DNA from: an uncultured bacterium
Lineage (GTDB): Bacteria; Acidobacteriota; Thermoanaerobaculia; Multivoradales; JAHEKO01
Assembly (NCBI GenBank): GCA_938016625.1
Contig: CALILB010000181.1
Coordinates: 1-9,688 of the forward strand
Reading direction: 5' to 3'
Length of the DNA stretch: 9,688 nucleotides
Under the pieces are notes generated by a model. The model saw nothing but the letters and a program-made list of their open reading frames with translations, did no database searches and was not told the origin of the DNA. Made by a program: the position numbers and the translations under genes. This document shows, one piece after another, positions 6,437-9,688 of this stretch; position 1 is the stretch's first letter, and each line of letters opens with the position of its first letter.

Positions 6437-6631
6437 GGGCAGGCCAAGGTGCTGGATTTCGGTCTGGCCAAGGCGCTCGACGTTCAGGATTCCGGCTCGA
6501 CGCCGGAAGATTTCTCCATGTCGCCGACGCTGACGGCCCACATGACCGGTGCCGGCGTCATCTTGGGCACCGCTTCTTACATGACCGTTGCCACATCTTC
6601 CCGCTCAGGTCGTGGTAAAGAAGTTGGTTGA
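6437..6631 (+). pseudogene. Remnant of a third Ser/Thr kinase gene (activation segment only)
   Basis: Starting with the codon after the TAG of kinase 1, and in the same frame, the sequence encodes GQAKVLDFGLAKALD, then FSMSPTLTAHMT and GVILGTASYM (6437-6583). This aligns along its length with residues 143-192 of kinase 1 (GQLKILDFGLAKAI ... SMSPTITAPPT ... GVLLGTAPYM), from just before the DFG motif to just before the SPE motif. The bases differ at many positions, so it comes from a different paralogue and is not a local copy of kinase 1. Past 6583 similarity fades; RGKEVG at 6611-6628 recalls the RGK.VD that normally follows SPEQA, and a TGA ends the frame at 6629-6631. There is no glycine loop, lysine or catalytic loop, so it cannot be an active kinase. 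A GTG at 6449 could start a 60-residue peptide, but no ribosome site is seen. Confidence 0.8.
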
Positions 6632-6668
6632 GCGCTTTTCAGGACTAGGGCTCGTCCCCGCATCACTC

Positions 6669-6700
6669 GGCCAAGACTGGCCCTCTAAAAGGAGACTCCT
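6669..6700. terminator. Small stem-loops between convergent kinase genes
   Basis: GGCCA-AGAC-TGGCC (6669-6682) is a perfect 5-bp hairpin. AGGAGACTCCT (6690-6700) is a short palindrome which on the minus strand is followed by TTTT. They lie downstream of kinase 2 (stop at 6752) and past the remnant of the kinase 1 side, a sensible place for transcript ends. Stems are short and the T-run modest, so terminator function is only a possibility. The rest of 6632-6751 shows no gene. Confidence 0.25.
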
Positions 6701-6751
6701 ATCCGGCCGAAGTGGTCGGAGCTTCTGCCGGCCGTTGAGCCAGCGACACCG

Positions 6752-9469
6752 CTAAGGGTGCTTTTCGACCAGGTCCTTGTAACCGGGGGCTTGGCGAACG
6801 CCGGCGAAGATGGGATCGGCCTCGAGGATCTGAATCGACACCATACCCCGGTTCGATGCCAGGGCCCGATCGAGGGCGTCGAGAGCCTCTTCAGTGTTGC
6901 CGAGCAACGCGTGAATGGTCCCGAGCTCCAGGAGCTTGGCGGATCCTTCGAGGACGTCGACGCTGACCGGCTGCAGCTTGACCGCCCGCTCGCCCTCGCG
7001 TACCGCCTCTTCCTCCCGGCCCACCATGGCGTAGGCCAAGCCGAGGGCAGCGTGCATCCGGGGATCGTCCGGATTGGCCAGCACCTCGCGCTCCAGGACC
7101 TCGACGGCTTCGCTGGCCGCTGCTCTCGCTTCCTCGGGCCTGCCCAGGGCTTTGAGCGCATAGGCCCTATTGAGGGCGAGCGGATTGGCATAAAACTGGT
7201 TGGAATAGAGCTCTTCGCTCAGCCCCTCGATCTCTACCAGAGCCTCGGAATATCGACCTCCCAGATAGAGGTAGTAGGCGCGCAGCAGCTTGAAGACGTC
7301 GACGCCTAGCCGCGTGTACGGCTCGATGCGTTCGGCGGCACCGAGGCCGTCTCCCTTCCACAGGAGCCAGTTCCAGGCCCTCCACACCCCCGCGGCCGCA
7401 TAGTCGGGGGCCATCTCGATCGTGCGAGCGAGTTGGCGATCGGCTTCCTCGTACCGGCCCAGCTGCATGTAGGTGGTTCCCAGCGCCCGGCTCTGCTGCA
7501 CCGACTTCGGGTTGAGCTCCAGTGCCTTCCGCTGTCGCGCTAGGGCCTCCTCGAATCGGCCCTGGCGTCGGATGATGTAGGCGATGGAAGCCATCAGCTC
7601 GCTGTCGTTGGGCAGGTCTTTCTCTGCAATCGTGAACTCCTCGAGCGCCTTGTCGTAGTCCCGCGGTCCCCAGTAGTAGTAGCGCCCGAACGCTACGTGT
7701 CCCTGGGGTAGATCCGGGTCGATCTCCAGCGCTCTTTCGACGGCCGTCCGGGCCGCCTCCAGCCGCTCTTCGGTGCGGTCGTGCCCGTTGAAGTAGAGCA
7801 GCGCGTGCTGTTGCGAGAGCTCGGCCCAGGCGATGGCGAACTCGGGATCGAGCGCCACTGCTTGCTCGAGAATCTGGACCGCCATGAGCCGTTCTTCTTC
7901 GCGGCTGAGCGCCTCGGCTCTCTCGGCGGCGTTCAAGGCCCTCAAATAAAGATTGTAAGCGTCGAGGTTCTCGGTGGGGGCCTCGACGGCAGCCATCTGC
8001 TCACCTCCGACCAGCGCCAGATCGAGCTCTGCGAGGACCTTGCCGGCAATCTCGGTTTGGACCTCGAAGATGTCCTCGAGGGTCCGATCGTAGGTTTCGG
8101 CCCACAGCTGGGTGTCGTCCGCCACCCTGATGAGCTGCGGGGTCACCCGCACTCGGCTGCTGCCGTCGGGATTCCGCGCCCAGCGCACCGTGCCCTCCAG
8201 CACGTAGCCGACACCAAGATCCTCGCCTACCTGCATCAGGGTCTTCCCCGTGCGGTCGTACTGAACGGCGCTCGAGCGTGAGATCACGCCCAGGTCTTTG
8301 ACCGACGCCAGGCGCGCCGAGATCTCCTCGGTCATGCCGGCAGCGAAATACTCGTCTTCGGCGGCGCCTAGGTTCTCGAACGGAAGCACCACGATCTTCT
8401 TGAATTCGGGTTCGACTGCAACCGCTGACTCGCTGGGGGTTATGGACTCGACCACGGTGCCGGCCTCTCGCCCGCGGTTCATCCAAATCAGCGCCACCAC
8501 GATCAGCGCTCCTGCCGCCAGCGCTGCCGGAATGAGCCAGCCGGGACGCTGCTTGGCGGCGGCGGTTGGTGGGGGCGGCACTGCCGGCATCGCCCCGGTG
8601 CTGAGCGGCACCGCCCCCGACTCGACCTCCCCCTTGAGTCCGGCCAGCTCGTTGCGCACGTCTTTGCCCGACTGATAACGAAGGTCCGGGTCCTTCTCCA
8701 GACAGTGACGGATGATTCGACCCAGATGCCGTGGCAACCCCTCCCGAATCTCGGTGACCGAATCCGGATCGTCTTTGAGGATCGACGAGGCCAGATCGAT
8801 CGAGGACTGACCCTTGAACGGTCGCACCCCAGTGCTCATCTCATAGAGAAGGATGCCGAGCGAGAAGAGATCCGAGCGATGGTCGACCTCCTTGCCCTGG
8901 AGCTGCTCGGGCGACATGTAGGGGGCCGTGCCCATGGCAACCCCCTCCTTGGTCAGCCCTTCGGTCGCCAGCTCGGTCGAGTCGTCGGCAGGCTCCTTTT
9001 CCCAGAGCTTGGCCAGACCGAAGTCGACGATCTTGACCCGTCCGTCCGCCGTCAACATGACGTTGGCGGGTTTGAGATCGCGATGCACGACTCCCTTTTC
9101 GTGGGCCGCGGACAAAGCGTCGGCGATCGGGATCGCCAGCTCGAAGAAGCGATCGAGCTCGAAGCCCTGGTCGGGGATCAGCTGATCGAACGACTGTCCC
9201 TCCACCAGCTCCATGGTGAGAAAGTGTTGGCTCTCGGCCTCCTCCACAGAATGCAGGGTCACAATGTTGGGATGGTTGAGGGCGGCCACAGCCCGCGCCT
9301 CGCGCTTGAAACGCTCGAGTCGCTCGGGATCTTGCGCCAGCTCCTGCGGCAGGATTTTCAGTGCTACCTTGCGGCGTAGCTCGGTGTCCTCGGCCTCGTA
9401 GACCTCACCCATGCCGCCCGCGCCGAGCTTGGCGGTGATGCGATAGTGGGAAAGCGTCTTGTCGATCAT
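6752..9469 (-). CDS. Transmembrane Ser/Thr protein kinase with TolB-like domain and TPRs (905 aa)
   Basis: Starts at ATG 9467-9469 (MIDKTLSHYRI, typical family start; GCAGG 9 nt upstream is a weak ribosome site) and ends at TAG 6752. Residues ~9-280 form a Hanks-type kinase: GAGGMG (16-21), Lys38, Glu57, HRDLKPAN (129-136), DFG (149-151), GTAPYMSPEQ (180-189), so it should be active. A proline-rich linker (PAVPPPPTA) leads to a transmembrane helix at ~311-330. Residues ~357-490 resemble the TolB-like domain found fused to bacterial kinases and cyclases (IVVLPFENLG, FAAGMTEEI, LGVGYVLEGTVR, DDTQLWAETYDR). From ~500 to the end are TPR units (for example EEALARQRKALELNPKS, GRYEEADRQLARTIEMAPD). 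The C-terminal half is probably periplasmic and binds protein or ligand; substrates are unknown. The kinase module closely resembles that of the convergent kinase 1 but carries a different sensor. Confidence 0.93.
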   Translation of the reverse strand: MIDKTLSHYRITAKLGAGGMGEVYEAEDTELRRKVALKILPQELAQDPERLERFKREARAVAALNHPNIVTLHSVEEAESQHFLTMELVEGQSFDQLIPDQGFELDRFFELAIPIADALSAAHEKGVVHRDLKPANVMLTADGRVKIVDFGLAKLWEKEPADDSTELATEGLTKEGVAMGTAPYMSPEQLQGKEVDHRSDLFSLGILLYEMSTGVRPFKGQSSIDLASSILKDDPDSVTEIREGLPRHLGRIIRHCLEKDPDLRYQSGKDVRNELAGLKGEVESGAVPLSTGAMPAVPPPPTAAAKQRPGWLIPAALAAGALIVVALIWMNRGREAGTVVESITPSESAVAVEPEFKKIVVLPFENLGAAEDEYFAAGMTEEISARLASVKDLGVISRSSAVQYDRTGKTLMQVGEDLGVGYVLEGTVRWARNPDGSSRVRVTPQLIRVADDTQLWAETYDRTLEDIFEVQTEIAGKVLAELDLALVGGEQMAAVEAPTENLDAYNLYLRALNAAERAEALSREEERLMAVQILEQAVALDPEFAIAWAELSQQHALLYFNGHDRTEERLEAARTAVERALEIDPDLPQGHVAFGRYYYWGPRDYDKALEEFTIAEKDLPNDSELMASIAYIIRRQGRFEEALARQRKALELNPKSVQQSRALGTTYMQLGRYEEADRQLARTIEMAPDYAAAGVWRAWNWLLWKGDGLGAAERIEPYTRLGVDVFKLLRAYYLYLGGRYSEALVEIEGLSEELYSNQFYANPLALNRAYALKALGRPEEARAAASEAVEVLEREVLANPDDPRMHAALGLAYAMVGREEEAVREGERAVKLQPVSVDVLEGSAKLLELGTIHALLGNTEEALDALDRALASNRGMVSIQILEADPIFAGVRQAPGYKDLVEKHP

Positions 9470-9514
9470 GAGCGGTTGCCTGCGTGCGAGAACGGTCGCA
9501 GGGCTGGTCGTCCA

Positions 9515-9520
9515 ACTCTA
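9515..9520 (-). promoter_or_regulatory. Possible -10 box upstream of Ser/Thr kinase 2
   Basis: The minus strand reads TAGAGT (4/6 to TATAAT) 45 nt before the ATG, with no good -35. It is the best AT-containing hexamer in the short upstream region, but the match is weak. Confidence 0.2.
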
Positions 9521-9637
9521 CAAGGGTTTGTGCGCTCTGAAGTTGATCCCCAAAGTTCCGAACCGGACAGGAATTTCCTTTTCGAGGGCCAAGCTCGGTG
9601 CTCCGGCGTGCGGTGCTCGGAGGTCTTTAAGTGGAGC

Positions 9638-9660
9638 GATTGGCCCGGTTGGGCCGAATC
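9638..9660. other. Inverted repeat upstream of kinase 2
   Basis: GATTGGCCC and GGGCCGAATC form a 9-bp stem with one bulged G and a GGTT loop. No T-run follows on either strand, so it is not a normal intrinsic terminator. It could be an operator for kinase 2 or the end of a gene outside the window. The remainder of 9470-9688 shows no gene. Confidence 0.35.
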
Positions 9661-9688
9661 CTAACACCCCGTCGGCGTCTTCGCGTCT

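Noticed and set aside
4655..6541. Two long minus-strand open frames (4655-5623 and 5633-6541)
   Set aside because: Both lie antisense to the propeller part of kinase 1, whose repeats and domains are unmistakable. No domain is seen in the antisense translations.
8705..9379. 224-codon plus-strand frame
   Set aside because: Antisense to the kinase 2 catalytic domain, with no recognisable family.
9446..9664. 72-codon plus-strand frame at the right edge
   Set aside because: Starts inside kinase 2 on the opposite strand; no ribosome site and no domain.

Overview
The window is GC-rich (roughly mid-60s % by eye) and densely coding. No ribosomal, tRNA or taxonomic marker gene is present. The two large 'eukaryote-like' Ser/Thr kinases, one fused to a TolB/PD40 propeller and one to a TolB-like domain plus TPRs, are typical of Acidobacteriota (for example Thermoanaerobaculia-like lineages) and related soil or sediment bacteria. 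The taxonomic guess is inference only.

Layout. (1) Positions 1-2053, + strand: two tandem, clearly paralogous Sel1-repeat proteins. The first is cut by the window edge; the second is complete and probably exported or membrane anchored. (2) Positions 2054-2129: a short convergent intergenic stretch that is almost entirely a degenerate 7-bp tandem repeat (consensus NGCARTG, eight units). (3) Positions 2130-2492, - strand: a minimal RlpA-type double-psi beta-barrel lipoprotein with its own extended -10 promoter. (4) Positions 2683-3545 (possibly 3608), - strand: a two-gene unit with a 4-bp ATGA overlap, an MntA-like nucleotidyltransferase antitoxin followed by a HepT/HEPN (DUF86-type) toxin. (5) Positions 3752-6436, + strand: a transmembrane Ser/Thr kinase with a periplasmic propeller. 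(6) Positions 6437-6631: a remnant of another kinase gene, covering only the activation segment, abutting the stop codon of the previous gene and in the same frame. (7) Positions 6752-9469, - strand: a second transmembrane Ser/Thr kinase with TolB-like and TPR domains. (8) Positions 9470-9688: its upstream region, with no gene seen.

How the genes fit together. The two kinases are convergent and share a closely similar N-terminal kinase module but carry different sensor halves. They look like members of an expanded, recombining kinase family, and the leftover activation segment between them is direct evidence of gene turnover. The Sel1 pair is another expanded repeat-protein family. The MntA-HepT pair is a self-contained toxin-antitoxin/defence-type module, with a long loop in the nucleotidyltransferase active site and an unusual residue in the RNase motif. 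Putative -10 boxes sit 6-9 nt upstream of both mntA-like (GTG) and kinase 1 (TTG) starts, so these two divergent genes may make leaderless transcripts. I found no clear multi-gene novel pathway. The most notable points are the kinase remnant, the atypical MntA-HepT features, the heptamer repeat and a marked excess of the palindrome CTCGAG.
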